64,000 bases of DNA, from the NCBI GenBank assembly GCA_903863195.1, contig CAIPAY010000134.1, positions 1 through 64,000 of the forward strand, in the 5' to 3' direction. The notes beneath the pieces are model-generated. The model was given only the letters and a program-made list of their open reading frames with translations, had not been told where the DNA came from and did no database searches. Shown here piece after piece: positions 55,005 through 64,000 of this stretch. The translations under genes and the position numbers were made by a program. Position 1 is the first letter of the stretch. Every line of letters starts with the position of its first letter. Origin of the DNA: an uncultured Holophagaceae bacterium (GTDB lineage Bacteria; Acidobacteriota; Holophagae; Holophagales; Holophagaceae).

Positions 55005-55571
55005 CTAGCCGATTCTCACGGCGAAGAGCCGTTCGCCGTACTCGACGGGGGTGCCGTTCTCCACCAGCACCTTGATGACCTCGCCCGCCACATCGCTCTC
55101 GATTTCGTTCATGAGCTTCATGGCCTCGATGATGCAGAGGGTCTGGCCCGGTTTGACGTAGTCACCCGGGGAGGTATAGGGCGTGGCGGTCGGGTTGGAG
55201 GCCCGGTAGAAGGTCCCCACAATGGGACTCGTCACGAAATGGATGTTGGGATCTTCGACAGGTTGAGTGGCAGGAGCAGCTATCGGCGCGGCCAAGGCTT
55301 GCATCATGGGGGCCGCAGGGGCCGTCATCATCATGGGGGCCGCCACCGGGGCCTGCATCACAGGCGCGGGGCCGTCCTTGCGGATGCGGAAGCGCATGTC
55401 GCCCGCCTCGAACTCGAACTCCTGGAAGGGCTCGCGGCCCACTAGGGCGATCAGGGCCTTGATCTCCTCGAGACCCAGGGGGCTCGAGGCGGACTTGGCG
55501 GGGCGCGAAGCCGGCCGAGCTGCGGCTGGAGCCTGTTTTTCGGCAGGGGACTTCTTGCGGGGGGTGCTCAT
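55005..55571 (-). CDS. accB: Biotin carboxyl carrier protein of acetyl-CoA carboxylase
   Basis: A 188-residue carrier. The biotin site is [16 protein letters not shown] and the domain spans about 105-188. The N-terminal part is Pro/Ala/Met-rich ([20 protein letters not shown]), and a Lys-rich start with a helix ([20 protein letters not shown]) is typical. The start at 55571 has GGAG upstream; the frame opens at 55625. It precedes accC by 2 bases. Unlike the mini-carrier at 23184, this protein has the attachment Lys. Confidence 0.95.
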   Translation of the reverse strand: MSTPRKKSPAEKQAPAAARPASRPAKSASSPLGLEEIKALIALVGREPFQEFEFEAGDMRFRIRKDGPAPVMQAPVAAPMMMTAPAAPMMQALAAPIAAPATQPVEDPNIHFVTSPIVGTFYRASNPTATPYTSPGDYVKPGQTLCIIEAMKLMNEIESDVAGEVIKVLVENGTPVEYGERLFAVRIG

Positions 55572-55640
55572 CGAGGCTCCAACGATCAGGTCAGTCGGGG
55601 GAAGGGATCGAGCATAGCAAACCAAGGGGGGCTGGTCAGG

Positions 55641-56108
55641 TTAGGAATCTTCGGCAGATTCTGCCGCGGGTGCTTTCTTTTTGATCCTTGGGCCGGTTTC
55701 TTCTGGACGGAACTCTTTTCTTGCCGCGTCAAGAATGCCGTTCAGGAATTGAGTGCCCTCTTGGTCGCTGAACTCTTTCACGATCTCAAGGGCCTCGTTG
55801 ATGACGATGGGGAAGGGAACCTCCCGCACGAACATCAGCTCATAGAGGCCGAGTCGGAGGAGGTTCCGATCCACGGCGGCCATGCGATGGATTTTCCAGT
55901 GCTCTGCGTACTTGGCCAGGGCGCTGTCGATCTCCTCCAGGTGGCCGTGCACGCCATCCACCAGCCGGCGGGCGTAGTAGAAGGCGTCCCGGTTCAGGTC
56001 CTGGATGGTGTAGAAGCCAGCAAAGACCTGGTCCGGCTGGTAGCCGGTGAGGTCCATGGCGTAGAGCATCTGCAGGGCATATTCCCGCCCCCGGCGGCGA
56101 ACACCCAT
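55641..56108 (-). CDS. nusB: Transcription antitermination factor NusB
   Basis: A 155-residue all-helical protein for rRNA antitermination. It begins MGVRRRGREYALQMLYAMDLTG, with RNLLRLGLYELMF, VPFPIVINEALEIVKEFSDQEG and FLNGILDAA in the C-terminal helices. The ATG directly follows the ribH stop. The last 25 residues are Lys/Glu/Ala-rich. Neighbours ribH and accB suggest a growth-linked operon. Confidence 0.94.
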   Translation of the reverse strand: MGVRRRGREYALQMLYAMDLTGYQPDQVFAGFYTIQDLNRDAFYYARRLVDGVHGHLEEIDSALAKYAEHWKIHRMAAVDRNLLRLGLYELMFVREVPFPIVINEALEIVKEFSDQEGTQFLNGILDAARKEFRPEETGPRIKKKAPAAESAEDS

Positions 56109-56594
56109 CTAGTTGCGCCCTTTCTTGGCACCGAGGGTGCGGGTCAGATCCACCATCTCGAGGACGCTCATGGCGGCCTCCCAGCCTTTGTTGCCCATCT
56201 TGGCGCCAGCGCGGTCGATGGCCTGTTCCACGCTGTCCGTCGTGAGGACGCCGAAGCTCATGGGCAGCCCTGTGTCCAGAGCCACCTGGGCAACGCCCTT
56301 GGTGACCTCCGCCGCGATCATGTCGAAGTGGGGCGTGCCGCCCCGGATCACCGTGCCGAGCACGATGACACCCGCGTAGCGGCCGCTCTGGGCCGCCAGC
56401 TTGGCCACCTGAGGCAGCTCGAAGCTTCCGGGAACCCGGATGAGGTCCAACTGGTCTTCCTTCCCACCGTGGCGAAGGAGGCAGTCCTGCGCGCCCTGGA
56501 TCAGCCGCTCGACAATGAAGTCGTTCCAGCGCGATGCCACCAAGGCGAAGCGGTCGCCTTCATGAACGCGGATGTGGCCCTCAAAGATCCCCAT
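56109..56594 (-). CDS. ribH: 6,7-dimethyl-8-ribityllumazine synthase
   Basis: A 161-residue enzyme of riboflavin biosynthesis that condenses the ribityl pyrimidine with a four-carbon phosphate. Family signatures are [48 protein letters not shown] and [17 protein letters not shown]. The pattern GxxIRGxTxHxD has the catalytic His. Other rib genes are not in the window. GGGGGG lies close to the ATG. Confidence 0.95.
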   Translation of the reverse strand: MGIFEGHIRVHEGDRFALVASRWNDFIVERLIQGAQDCLLRHGGKEDQLDLIRVPGSFELPQVAKLAAQSGRYAGVIVLGTVIRGGTPHFDMIAAEVTKGVAQVALDTGLPMSFGVLTTDSVEQAIDRAGAKMGNKGWEAAMSVLEMVDLTRTLGAKKGRN

Positions 56595-56964
56595 GGGAAC
56601 CCCCCGAAAGGTGGTTGAAGAGGAAAAAGTCTAGCATGAACTCAAGTTATGCAAATCGAAAAGCAGTCCCCAAGACGTGGGGTTCCGTGCCTGCGAAAGG
56701 GGGCGCTTGAGCGGTGCTCGAATCGGGCCCCGGGGCTGGTTGTTCGGCGGCCTGGGGATGTCCAGAATTTTCACAGAGGTTTCTCCGGTGAGTGCTGAAG
56801 CAACCCTGAGCCAGGACTGGCCTCGGGTTGCGGCGGAAAGGGTCGGCTCTGAGGTCAGTATGTGGATCCTCTGGACCCCTTGGACCACTTGACAGAGCCT
56901 GTCTCCGCGCGAAGTTAAAGACTCGCAGGTGGAAACAATCACGGCAGGTTCAAAGAAAGGTCTC
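56595..56964. other. Intergenic region between ribH and the DUF5131 gene
   Basis: This 370-base gap holds no gene I can support. An ORF of 71 codons (56677-56892, +) has no recognisable features. I looked for an FMN riboswitch on the ribH side and found none. Less GC-rich tracts near 56620-56660 could hold a ribH promoter. Confidence 0.6.
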
Positions 56965-57753
56965 ATGGCTCACGTCATTCCCACGCTCCGCGATGGTTAT
57001 TCAGTCGATTTCTGGCGGACCCGGAACGAGGTCTCCCAGGTCTGCGCCATCTGCTACGCCGAATCCCGGCCCGGGAAGTCGCGAAACCCGAAGGACCCGG
57101 TCTCCACCGAGGCCGATGGTGCTCTCCAGCCGGGTGGGGAGAACGCCCCCCGCCCCAAGCACTGCATCTCTCTGGCACCCGCCTGCGAAGCGGCCCGCAA
57201 CTGGAACCGGGAGGCCGGGGAGGACGGGCGGAGCCTGAAGATCTTCACCAACTCCATGGGGGAGTTCTGGGCCGATGACAGAGCATTGGACCAGGCTCGG
57301 CGGGTGGCCTTGGAGACCATGTACCAGACGCCCAACCTGGTCTGGATGCTGCTCACCCGCCAGCCCAAGGCCATCCCCACTCTGCTGCAGGCAACGATCG
57401 AGCTCGCCCGGTCTGAACCGAGTGCTGGTGGGGTGGGCTCGTTCGTCGAGTGGCTGGAGCGCTGGGTGGCAGGCGACCCCCCCCGAAACATCTGGATGGG
57501 AACCACCATCGAGGACCGGGCTGGAGCCCAGCAGCGGATCCTGGCGCTGCTCAAGGTTCCCGCTGCGGTGCGGTTCCTCGCCTGCGACCTCAGCTGCCCC
57601 AGGGCCCTGTTCGGAATCCCCGCCAACGGCACAGGCTCCAGCCTGGGCCAGACGTTCTACCCGTGGCTGGCGAACGGACCTACGGCAGAGGCCTTCCTGA
57701 AGGACATCCTGAACTACCTGAGCGTGAACCGGATGGGGGCGACGGGTTCCTAG
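56965..57753 (+). CDS. DUF5131 (phage Gp37/Gp68-like) protein
   Basis: A 262-residue protein. The family motifs are recognisable: C-containing VCAICYAES (usual CxxCYAE), [26 protein letters not shown], and [31 protein letters not shown]. The usual N-terminal opening with NPWTGC is replaced by [14 protein letters not shown], so the first Cys of the cluster is missing. The family is common on phages and mobile elements, but nothing else mobile is seen here. Its stop overlaps that of acnB. The ATG at 56965 was preferred to an upstream GTG. Confidence 0.72.
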   Translation: MAHVIPTLRDGYSVDFWRTRNEVSQVCAICYAESRPGKSRNPKDPVSTEADGALQPGGENAPRPKHCISLAPACEAARNWNREAGEDGRSLKIFTNSMGEFWADDRALDQARRVALETMYQTPNLVWMLLTRQPKAIPTLLQATIELARSEPSAGGVGSFVEWLERWVAGDPPRNIWMGTTIEDRAGAQQRILALLKVPAAVRFLACDLSCPRALFGIPANGTGSSLGQTFYPWLANGPTAEAFLKDILNYLSVNRMGATGS

Positions 57754-60326
57754 ACCGTCACGGTATCGGCGACCTCACGGAAGTCAGGGATCTGGTCGAA
57801 GTTCATGTAGCGGTAGATGTCCTTGGACTTCTGGGCGATGACCCCGACGAGCTCCGCGTATTCGGCCACCGTCGGAATCTTCCCGAGCAGGGCGCAGATG
57901 GAGGCCAGCTCCGCGGAGCCGAGATAGACCCGGGTATCCAGGCCCAGCCGGTTGGGGAAGTTGCGCGTGGAAGTGGACATGGCCGTGCTGCCCTTGCGAA
58001 CCTGCGCCTGGTTGCCCATGCACAGGGAACAGCCGGGCATCTCCATGCGGGCGCCGGTGCGGCCCAGGATGCCGTAGTAGCCCTCCTGGGTGAGCACGTA
58101 GGCATCCATCTTGGTGGGCGGGGCGATCCAGAGGCGCGTGGCGAGGTCGGACTTGCCGTCCAGCAGCTTCCCGGCGGCCCGGAAGTGGCCGATGTTCGTC
58201 ATGCAGGAGCCGATGAAGACCTCGTCGATCTTGTCGCCAGCCACGGTGGAGAGCAGCTTGACGTCATCGGGATCGTTGGGGCAGGCCACGATGGGTTCCT
58301 TCACGTCGGCTAGGTTGATCTCGATGACCGCCGCGTAGTCGGCGTCAGCATCCGGGGCCAGCAGCTCGGGGTTGGCAATCCAGGCTCGCATGGCCTTGAT
58401 GCGGTTCTCCAGGGTCTCCCGGTGCTCGTAGCCATTCGCAATCATCCACTTCATGAGCGTGATGTTGGACGTCATGTATTCGATGATCGGTTCCTTGTCC
58501 AGGTGCACGGTGCAGCCCGCGGCGGACCGCTCGGCCGAGGCGTCAGAGAGCTCGAAGGCCTGCTCCACCTTGAGCTTGGGGAGCCCTTCGATCTCCAGGA
58601 TCCGGCCGCTGAAGAGGTTCTTCTTGCCCTTCTTCTCGACGGTGAGCAGGCCCTGCTTGATCGCGTAGTAGGGGATCGCGTTCACGAGATCCCGCAGGGT
58701 GATGCCGGGCTGGAGGTCGCCCTTGAAGCGCACGAGCACGGACTCCGGCATGTCGAGGGGCATGACGCCAGTGGCGGCGGCGAAGGCCACCAGGCCCGAG
58801 CCCGCCGGGAAGGAGATGCCGATGGGGAAGCGGGTGTGCGAGTCGCCGCCGGTGCCCACGGTGTCCGGCAGCAGCAGGCGGTTCAGCCAGCTGTGGATGA
58901 CGCCGTCGCCGGGCTTCAGCGACACGCCACCCCGGTTGGTGATGAAGGGCGGCAGCTCCCGGTGGGTCTTTACGTCCACGGGCTTCGGATAGGGTGCGGT
59001 GTGGCAGAAGGACTGCATGACCATGTCCGCGGAGAACTGCAGGCAGGCGAGGTCCTTCAGCTCATCCCGGGTCATGGGGCCCGTGGTGTCCTGGGAACCC
59101 ACGGTGGTCATGCGGGGCTCGCAGTAGGTGCCGGGACGGATGCCCTTCACGCCACAGGCCTTGCCCACCATCTTCTGGGCCAGGGAGAAGCCCTTCCCGG
59201 TGTCCGTGGGGATCGCGGGGAAGCGGAAGATCGTGGACTCGGGCAGGCCGAGGGCCTGGCGGGCCTTGGCCGTGAGGCCCCGGCCGACGATCAGGGGGAT
59301 GCGGCCGCCAGCGCGGACTTCGTCGAAGATGACCTCGGACTTGACTTTGAACTCCGAGATGACCTGGCCGTTCTTTAGGGCCTTGCCCTCATAGGGGCGC
59401 AGCTCGATGACGTCGCCCATGTCCATGCTGTTCACGTCCAGCTCGATGGGCAGGGCGCCGGCATCCTCCATGGTGTTGTAGAAGATGGGCGCGATCTTGG
59501 AGCCCAGGCAGACACCACCGAAGCGCTTGTTGGGCACGAAGGGGATGTCCTCGCCGGTGAACCACAGCACTGAGTTGGTGGCGGACTTGCGGGACGAGCC
59601 GGTGCCGACCACGTCCCCCACATAAGCGATCAGGTGGCCCTTGGCCCTCAGGGCGTCGAGCTGCTTGATGGGACCCACCTTGCCCGCGTCGTCGGGCTCG
59701 ATGCCGGGCCGGGCGTTCTTCAGCATGGCCAGGGCGTGGAGCGGGATGTCGGGGCGGCTCCACGCGTCCGGGGCCGGGGACAGGTCGTCGGTGTTGGTCT
59801 CGCCCGTGACCTTGAACACGGTCAGGGTCAGGCTCTGGGGCACCTCGGGGCGGCTGGTGAACCACTCGGCCTCGGCCCAGGACAGGAGGACGGCCTTGGC
59901 GTTGGCGTTGCCGGCATCGGCCTTGGCCTTCACCTCGGCGAAGGCGTCGAAGACCAGCAGGGTCTTCTTGAGGCCCTCGGCTGCGATGGCGCCCACCTTG
60001 GCATTGTCCAGCAGATCGATGAGAGGCTTCACGTTGAAGCCGCCCAGCATGGTGCCGAGGAGCTCTGTGGCCTTCTCGGGAGAGACCAGGGCCACCTTCT
60101 CCTGGCCCTTGGCGATGCTGGCCAGGAAGGCCGCCTTCACCCGGGCGGCATCATCTACGCCGGCGGGGACGCGGTGGGTCAGCAGGTCGAGCAGGACCTT
60201 CTCCTCGCCCGCGGGGGGATTGGCGAGCAGGGCGGCCAGTCCGGAGGTTTGGGCTTCCGTGAGCGGCAGGGGCGGAATGCCCATGGCGGCGCGTTCAGCG
60301 ACATGGAGGCGGTAGGCTTCGAGCAC
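57750..60326 (-). CDS. acnB: Aconitate hydratase B
   Basis: An 858-residue iron-sulphur enzyme of the TCA cycle that interconverts citrate and isocitrate. The [4Fe-4S] ligands are the Cys in [11 protein letters not shown] and the CxxC in [11 protein letters not shown]. The N-terminal HEAT-like domain begins [16 protein letters not shown], which matches E. coli AcnB. The start is a GTG at 60326 with AGGGGAG upstream; the frame extends to 60383 without family similarity. It is convergent with the DUF5131 gene and divergent from the HD-GYP gene. Confidence 0.95.
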   Translation of the reverse strand: MLEAYRLHVAERAAMGIPPLPLTEAQTSGLAALLANPPAGEEKVLLDLLTHRVPAGVDDAARVKAAFLASIAKGQEKVALVSPEKATELLGTMLGGFNVKPLIDLLDNAKVGAIAAEGLKKTLLVFDAFAEVKAKADAGNANAKAVLLSWAEAEWFTSRPEVPQSLTLTVFKVTGETNTDDLSPAPDAWSRPDIPLHALAMLKNARPGIEPDDAGKVGPIKQLDALRAKGHLIAYVGDVVGTGSSRKSATNSVLWFTGEDIPFVPNKRFGGVCLGSKIAPIFYNTMEDAGALPIELDVNSMDMGDVIELRPYEGKALKNGQVISEFKVKSEVIFDEVRAGGRIPLIVGRGLTAKARQALGLPESTIFRFPAIPTDTGKGFSLAQKMVGKACGVKGIRPGTYCEPRMTTVGSQDTTGPMTRDELKDLACLQFSADMVMQSFCHTAPYPKPVDVKTHRELPPFITNRGGVSLKPGDGVIHSWLNRLLLPDTVGTGGDSHTRFPIGISFPAGSGLVAFAAATGVMPLDMPESVLVRFKGDLQPGITLRDLVNAIPYYAIKQGLLTVEKKGKKNLFSGRILEIEGLPKLKVEQAFELSDASAERSAAGCTVHLDKEPIIEYMTSNITLMKWMIANGYEHRETLENRIKAMRAWIANPELLAPDADADYAAVIEINLADVKEPIVACPNDPDDVKLLSTVAGDKIDEVFIGSCMTNIGHFRAAGKLLDGKSDLATRLWIAPPTKMDAYVLTQEGYYGILGRTGARMEMPGCSLCMGNQAQVRKGSTAMSTSTRNFPNRLGLDTRVYLGSAELASICALLGKIPTVAEYAELVGVIAQKSKDIYRYMNFDQIPDFREVADTVTV

Positions 60327-60531
60327 GGTCAACTCCCCTGAGAGCGCCGCTGGGCGCGGTACGAACCCCCATTCTACATCCACCCCCCTCCCGGGGTGCC
60401 AGATGCTCTGCGGGGTCCTCCCCCCCCCTTCGGGGAGGCCCAGAGGCCGCCGCCGAATCTGGACAAGCCTGGTCCGCTTTCAACCTCGGGTCCTTCCGGG
60501 CCGATTCAGAGGCAGGCGGTGGACTAGGGTC

Positions 60532-60627
60532 ATGGTGATCAAGCGGGTGCGGGTCGAGGATCTCAGGACGGGGATGTACATCCACGACCTGAACTGCGGC
60601 TGGCTCCAGCACGGCTTCCTGCGGTAG
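60532..60627 (+). pseudogene. N-terminal part of the HD-GYP gene, ended by an in-frame TAG
   Basis: A 31-codon frame starting MVIKRVRVEDLRTGMYIHDL and ending at TAG (60625-60627). It is the beginning of a DUF3391 domain, which in HD-GYP proteins continues with WLxHPFLRxRFxI. The frame after the stop continues in register with RFMLNHPGQIQKMRDQGM. No base insertion or deletion is needed to join the halves; one codon is a stop. A GGGT precedes the ATG. Confidence 0.8.
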
Positions 60628-60633
60628 CGCTTC

Positions 60634-61734
60634 ATGCTCAACCACCCGGGCCAGATCCAGAAGATGCGGGACCAGGGCATGCATGAGCTCTACATCGACA
60701 CCGAGCGTGGGGACGATGTGGCCGGGGCCCCGACCAAGGCCGAGATTGACCTGGTGCTTGACCAGCAGCTGAAGCAGTCGGCCGCGGCCGGCGCTGCTTT
60801 GCCCACGGCCCGCGTCTCCCAGCAGCAGGAGTCCGTTCAGGCCAAGCGGATCCTGGGTGAGGCCTCAGTCATGGTCGACGGACTGCTCCAGGACGTTCGC
60901 CTGGGCAAGCAGGTGGACCCTGCCAAGGCCGGACCCCTGGTGAAGGAGATCAACGCCTCGGTGCTCCGCAATCCCGGGGCCCTGCTCAGCCTCTGTCGCA
61001 TCAAGGAGGCGGACACCTATACCTTCCAGCACAGTGTTAGCATCTGTGCACTGCTGGTCTCGTTCACGAACGCGCTGGGCATGCCTGCGGACCTGGTTCA
61101 TGAAGCGGGCCTCGGCGGGCTGCTCCATGACATTGGGAAAATGAAGATCCCGAACGAGATCCTGAACAAGCCCGGGAAGCTCACGGAAGCGGAATTCACC
61201 ATCATGAAGTCCCATGCTGCCATCAGTCGGGACCTGCTCTCGGGTGTGCCCGGGATCTCCGACATGGTCATTCGGGTCGCGGGTGAGCATCACGAGCGCA
61301 TGGGCGGCGGGGGCTATCCCGCGGGCATTCCCGGGGAGGGCATCTCCCAGATCGGGCGCATGGCGGCCATCGTCGATGTCTACGACGCGTTGACCTCCAA
61401 CCGGGTCTACCACAAGGGGATGGAGCCTTCCGAGGTGCTGAAGAAGCTGCTGGAGTGGAGCGGCGCTCACCTAGACGGCGACCTGGTTCAGCAGTTCATC
61501 CGCACCCTGGGCATCTACCCCGTGGGCGCGCTGGTCCGCCTCACGAGCGGGCGCCTGGCGGTGGTCGTCGAGCAGAGCGAGGATCTCCTGCGCCCCACGG
61601 TGCGCCTGGTGTTCGACACCAAGCTGGGCCTGGCGCTGCCCGTGCGGGACCTGCACCTGCTCCACGCTGCTGAGGAAATTGAGGACTACGAGGAGCCCGA
61701 GGACTGGGGCCTGGATCCGCTGGTGTTTCTTTAA
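60634..61734 (+). CDS. HD-GYP c-di-GMP phosphodiesterase (body of interrupted gene)
   Basis: A 366-residue frame holding the rest of the DUF3391 domain (about 1-45) and a full HD-GYP domain (about 120-290). Metal and catalytic residues: HSVSICALL, LGGLLHDIGKMKIPNEIL, EHHERMGGGGYPAGI (the HD and GYP motifs) and DVYDALTSNRVYHKG. It would degrade c-di-GMP. Translation could begin at the ATG at 60634, eight bases after the TAG, but no ribosome-binding site precedes it. Reinitiation, readthrough or a recent inactivating mutation are all possible. Its stop overlaps the ggt stop. Confidence 0.88.
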   Translation: MLNHPGQIQKMRDQGMHELYIDTERGDDVAGAPTKAEIDLVLDQQLKQSAAAGAALPTARVSQQQESVQAKRILGEASVMVDGLLQDVRLGKQVDPAKAGPLVKEINASVLRNPGALLSLCRIKEADTYTFQHSVSICALLVSFTNALGMPADLVHEAGLGGLLHDIGKMKIPNEILNKPGKLTEAEFTIMKSHAAISRDLLSGVPGISDMVIRVAGEHHERMGGGGYPAGIPGEGISQIGRMAAIVDVYDALTSNRVYHKGMEPSEVLKKLLEWSGAHLDGDLVQQFIRTLGIYPVGALVRLTSGRLAVVVEQSEDLLRPTVRLVFDTKLGLALPVRDLHLLHAAEEIEDYEEPEDWGLDPLVFL

Positions 61735-63437
61735 TACCCCGCGGCCTGGCCATCCTTGCGTGATTCCGAGGCCCCGAAGAACACCTTCTGCCTGGGATCC
61801 CAGCGGATGGCCTGGTAGCCGCCGTAGCCCCCGAGCAGCCAGGCCACGCCGTGCCCCCGGTTCATGAGCTCCCGGACGGTCTCATAGGGGAACCCGCTCT
61901 CCAGCTGGATGGTGCCCGGCAGCTTCCCCTTCTCGCCCGTGGGCTCCGGTGAGCCGTCATGGCTCATGCGCGGGGCGTCCCCGGCCTCCTGGGCGTTCAT
62001 GGCGAAATCGACCATGTTCATGACGATCTGGGCGTGGCCGATGGGCTGGAACTCGCCGCCCATGACGCCGTAGCTTAGGAACGGCTCGCCACCCTTGGTG
62101 ATGAACCCAGGGATGATGGTGTGGAAGGGGCGCTTGCCCGGGGCATAGGTGTTGGCGTTGCCTTCTTCGAGGTTGAACAGCTCACCCCGGTCCTGGAGGC
62201 AGAAGCCCAGGTCGCCCGGGGTCATGCCGCTGCCCATGCCCCGGTAGTTGCTCTGGATCAGGCTCACCATGTTGCCGTCGCCATCCGCGGTCGTGAGGTA
62301 GATGGTGTCGCCCTCCTTCAGGGGCGGGTGGCCCGCCTCGAGGCGGCGGGCGGCGCGGCCCTCGTCAAGGAGGGCGCGGCGCTGGGCGGCGTAGTCCTTG
62401 GAGAGCAGCCAGCCCAGGGGCACCTTCATGAAGGCGGCGTCTGCGTAGAACCTGGCCCGGTCCTCGAAGGCCAGCTTCTTGGCCTCGGTGAACAGGTGGA
62501 CGTGCCGGGGGCTTCCGAAGGGGATCTTCGTGAAGTCGTAGCCCTCGAGGATGTTCAGCATCTGCAGGGCCGCGATGCCCTGGCCGTTGGGGGGCAGCTC
62601 CCAGACATCGTAGCCCCGGTAGCTCACGGAGACCGGCTCCACCCAGTCCGAGTGGTGGGCGGCGAAGTCCTCATAGCTCAGGAACCCGCCCTGGGCCTTC
62701 ATGTAGGCGTCGATCTTGCGAGCGACCTCGCCCTTGTAGAAGGCGTCGCGCCCCTCCTTGGCCAGGAACTCCAGGGTGCGGGCCAGGCGGGGGTTGCGGA
62801 AGACCTCCCCGCTGCGGGGGGCCCGCTTGCCATCCACCGTGAAGGTCTCCAGGAAGCCCGGGAAGCGGCCCAGGGCGGGCACGCTGCGGTCCCAGTAGTA
62901 GGCGACCAGCTCCGAGACGGGGAAGCCCTCCCGGGCGTAGCGGATGGCCGGGGCCAGCACCTGCGCCATGGGGAGCCTGCCGAACTTGCGGTGCAGCTCG
63001 AACCAGGCGTCCACACAGCCGGGCACGCTGACGGGCAGGGGACCCTGGGGCGGGATGTGCTTGAGGCCGAGCTTCCGGAAGTGCTCAAGGCTGAGGCTCT
63101 TCGGCGAGCGGCCGCTGCCGTTCAGGCCGTGGAGCTTCTTCCCCTTGGCGTCCCAGACCATGGCGTAGAGGTCGCCGCCCATGCCGCTCCCTGTGGGCTC
63201 CATGAGGCCCAGGGCCGCGTCCGCGGCGATGGCCGCATCCACGGCGGAACCCCCCTGCTTGAGGATGTCCAGGGCGATCTGGGTGACCAGGGCCTGGCTG
63301 GTGCAGGCCATGCCGTGCTGGGCCGCCACTTCAGAGCGGGTGGCGAAGGCCCGGCCGGTGACGCGGTCGCCCGCCCCGAGGGACTGGCAGGCCGCGAGCC
63401 CGAGGGCCAGCGCGAGAAGAATCCGGGTGGTGGGCAT
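61731..63437 (-). CDS. ggt: Gamma-glutamyltransferase (lipoprotein)
   Basis: A 568-residue N-terminal nucleophile hydrolase that cleaves gamma-glutamyl bonds of glutathione and similar peptides. The signal peptide MPTTRILLALALGLAACQSLG has the lipobox LAAC, so it is probably a lipoprotein. The self-cleavage site is in GDTIYLTTADGDGNMVS, with Thr as new N-terminus. Other motifs: QGGSAVDAAIAADAALGL, and GSGMTPGDLGF in the small subunit. It follows the metalloprotease gene by 39 bases on the same strand, suggesting an operon. Confidence 0.93.
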   Translation of the reverse strand: MPTTRILLALALGLAACQSLGAGDRVTGRAFATRSEVAAQHGMACTSQALVTQIALDILKQGGSAVDAAIAADAALGLMEPTGSGMGGDLYAMVWDAKGKKLHGLNGSGRSPKSLSLEHFRKLGLKHIPPQGPLPVSVPGCVDAWFELHRKFGRLPMAQVLAPAIRYAREGFPVSELVAYYWDRSVPALGRFPGFLETFTVDGKRAPRSGEVFRNPRLARTLEFLAKEGRDAFYKGEVARKIDAYMKAQGGFLSYEDFAAHHSDWVEPVSVSYRGYDVWELPPNGQGIAALQMLNILEGYDFTKIPFGSPRHVHLFTEAKKLAFEDRARFYADAAFMKVPLGWLLSKDYAAQRRALLDEGRAARRLEAGHPPLKEGDTIYLTTADGDGNMVSLIQSNYRGMGSGMTPGDLGFCLQDRGELFNLEEGNANTYAPGKRPFHTIIPGFITKGGEPFLSYGVMGGEFQPIGHAQIVMNMVDFAMNAQEAGDAPRMSHDGSPEPTGEKGKLPGTIQLESGFPYETVRELMNRGHGVAWLLGGYGGYQAIRWDPRQKVFFGASESRKDGQAAGY

Positions 63438-63476
63438 GGGGCCTCCCTGGGGCTCGTTGATCAGGCTGGCGTGACG

Positions 63477-64000
63477 TCAGTTCTCGAGGCTTGCCGCGCT
63501 GGGCCAGCAGGTCTCCTCCGCCCGGCGGGACGGGGTGGCCACGGCGGCCGAGGGCTGGGCGGCCTGGAACTTGGGATCCAGCACTCGGGTGATCTGATCC
63601 TTCAGGTCCTCCAAGTGGGCCCGGGTGGCCTTGGGGGCGGCAGGCTTGGTCATGAGGGCCTGGAGTGCCTTCAGCTCGGCGCGGACGGCGCCCCGGCAGT
63701 CGTCGCTGGTGTTGACCATGAGGACGGTCATGCCCAGCCCTCCGGCGGCCATGCTCGGCATGGCCGGCTGGTTGAGCAGGTTCCCGAGCAGCTCGAGGTA
63801 GGCGCGCTGGAGGTTGCGGCGGTAGGGATCGACTTTGGGCGCCGTCCCGGTGAGCTCGGTGAAGATGCCCGCCCGCAGATCCGCCAGCAGCTGGCCGATG
63901 GCGTAGGACTTCTCGCCAAGCTGGGCCTCCTGTTCCTCCAGGCGGCTGAGCCGGGCCCGATCCAGCAGGGCTCCGAGGACCCCGCGCTGTGCGGACAGCA
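63477..64000 (-). CDS. Zinc-dependent metalloprotease, DUF5117/DUF4953 type (C-terminal part only)
   Basis: The frame is open to the right edge; only the last 174 codons are visible. The segment LLDRARLSRLEEQEAQLG, then LLADLRAGIFTELTG, DPYRRNLQRAYLELLGNLL and RAHLEDLKDQITRVLDPKF closely matches the C-terminus of the large secreted zinc-dependent metalloproteases that carry DUF5117 and DUF4953. The catalytic HExxH part would be outside the window. The frame's ATG at 63761 is internal. The last 25 residues are Ala/Ser-rich. Confidence 0.8.
   Translation of the reverse strand, partial: LSAQRGVLGALLDRARLSRLEEQEAQLGEKSYAIGQLLADLRAGIFTELTGTAPKVDPYRRNLQRAYLELLGNLLNQPAMPSMAAGGLGMTVLMVNTSDDCRGAVRAELKALQALMTKPAAPKATRAHLEDLKDQITRVLDPKFQAAQPSAAVATPSRRAEETCWPSAASLEN

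Noticed and set aside
56595-56680. FMN riboswitch ahead of ribH
   Set aside because: The conserved stems and sequence of the RFN element are not seen in the leader.
56677-56892. 71-codon ORF in the ribH-DUF5131 gap
   Set aside because: No recognisable domain, no good ribosome-binding site, and random-looking composition.

Overview
The window is a gene-dense, GC-rich piece of a bacterial chromosome. Coding strands alternate in short operons, intergenic gaps are small, and I see no rRNA, CRISPR array, insertion sequence, integrase or prophage. My best guess is an Acidobacteriota bacterium of the Holophagae (Geothrix/Holophaga-like). That is inference from the gene mix: a NapC-like multihaem cytochrome, a cytochrome c'-like protein, several SpoIIE/STAS partner-switching proteins, a propeller-type sensor kinase, AcnB, an SPFH-SHOCT protein and a DUF5117-type metalloprotease. 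No marker gene here settles it.

Layout. 1-5000 (+): an operon with overlapping stops and starts: RND efflux adaptor (5' end outside the window), RND pump, two small membrane proteins and a membrane-anchored rhodanese. 5012-12663 (-): a cytidylate kinase and six-haem cytochrome pair, then tRNA-Arg, tRNA-Leu, trigger factor, clpP, hisC and recQ. 12715-15091 (-): adenosine deaminase-like enzyme, a zinc-ribbon FYDLN-type protein and an unknown GAF-like protein. 15253-20607 (+): STAS, anti-sigma-type ATPase and SpoIIE phosphatase (a complete partner-switching set), HtpX, and a Ser/Thr kinase fused to a beta-helix domain. 20654-23054 (-): PilZ protein and YchF. 23184-25304 (+): a biotinyl-like mini-carrier, a truncated second carrier, enoyl-CoA hydratase and a CDF metal transporter. 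25350-33466: SPFH protein, PepSY-like protein, FabH, ArnA-like formyltransferase, two TPR proteins, cold-shock protein and acyl-CoA dehydrogenase. 33609-39228: eukaryote-type alanine aminotransferase, SDR, paired MFS transporters with a cytochrome c', and DinB. 39229-40648: an AT-rich island followed by two unrecognised genes. 40792-46384: S9 peptidase, then dtd, murJ and a NicO-type transporter on the other strand. 46447-53330 (-): chemoreceptor, STAS protein, REC-SpoIIE-HATPase protein and propeller histidine kinase. 53453-56594 (-): ribH, nusB, accB, accC, tRNA-Thr. 56965-64000: DUF5131 protein, acnB, an HD-GYP gene split by an in-frame stop, gamma-glutamyltransferase, and the C-terminal end of a zinc metalloprotease.

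Themes. Signalling dominates: two partner-switching modules, c-di-GMP proteins (PilZ, HD-GYP), a Ser/Thr kinase, a chemoreceptor and a large sensor kinase. Core metabolism (acetyl-CoA carboxylase, riboflavin, TCA cycle, fatty-acid initiation) is interleaved. The oddities most worth following are the amber codon inside the conserved N-terminal domain of the HD-GYP gene (60625-60627), the kinase-beta-helix fusion, the lysine-less mini-carrier with a truncated sibling, and the island of about 25% GC ahead of two ORFans.
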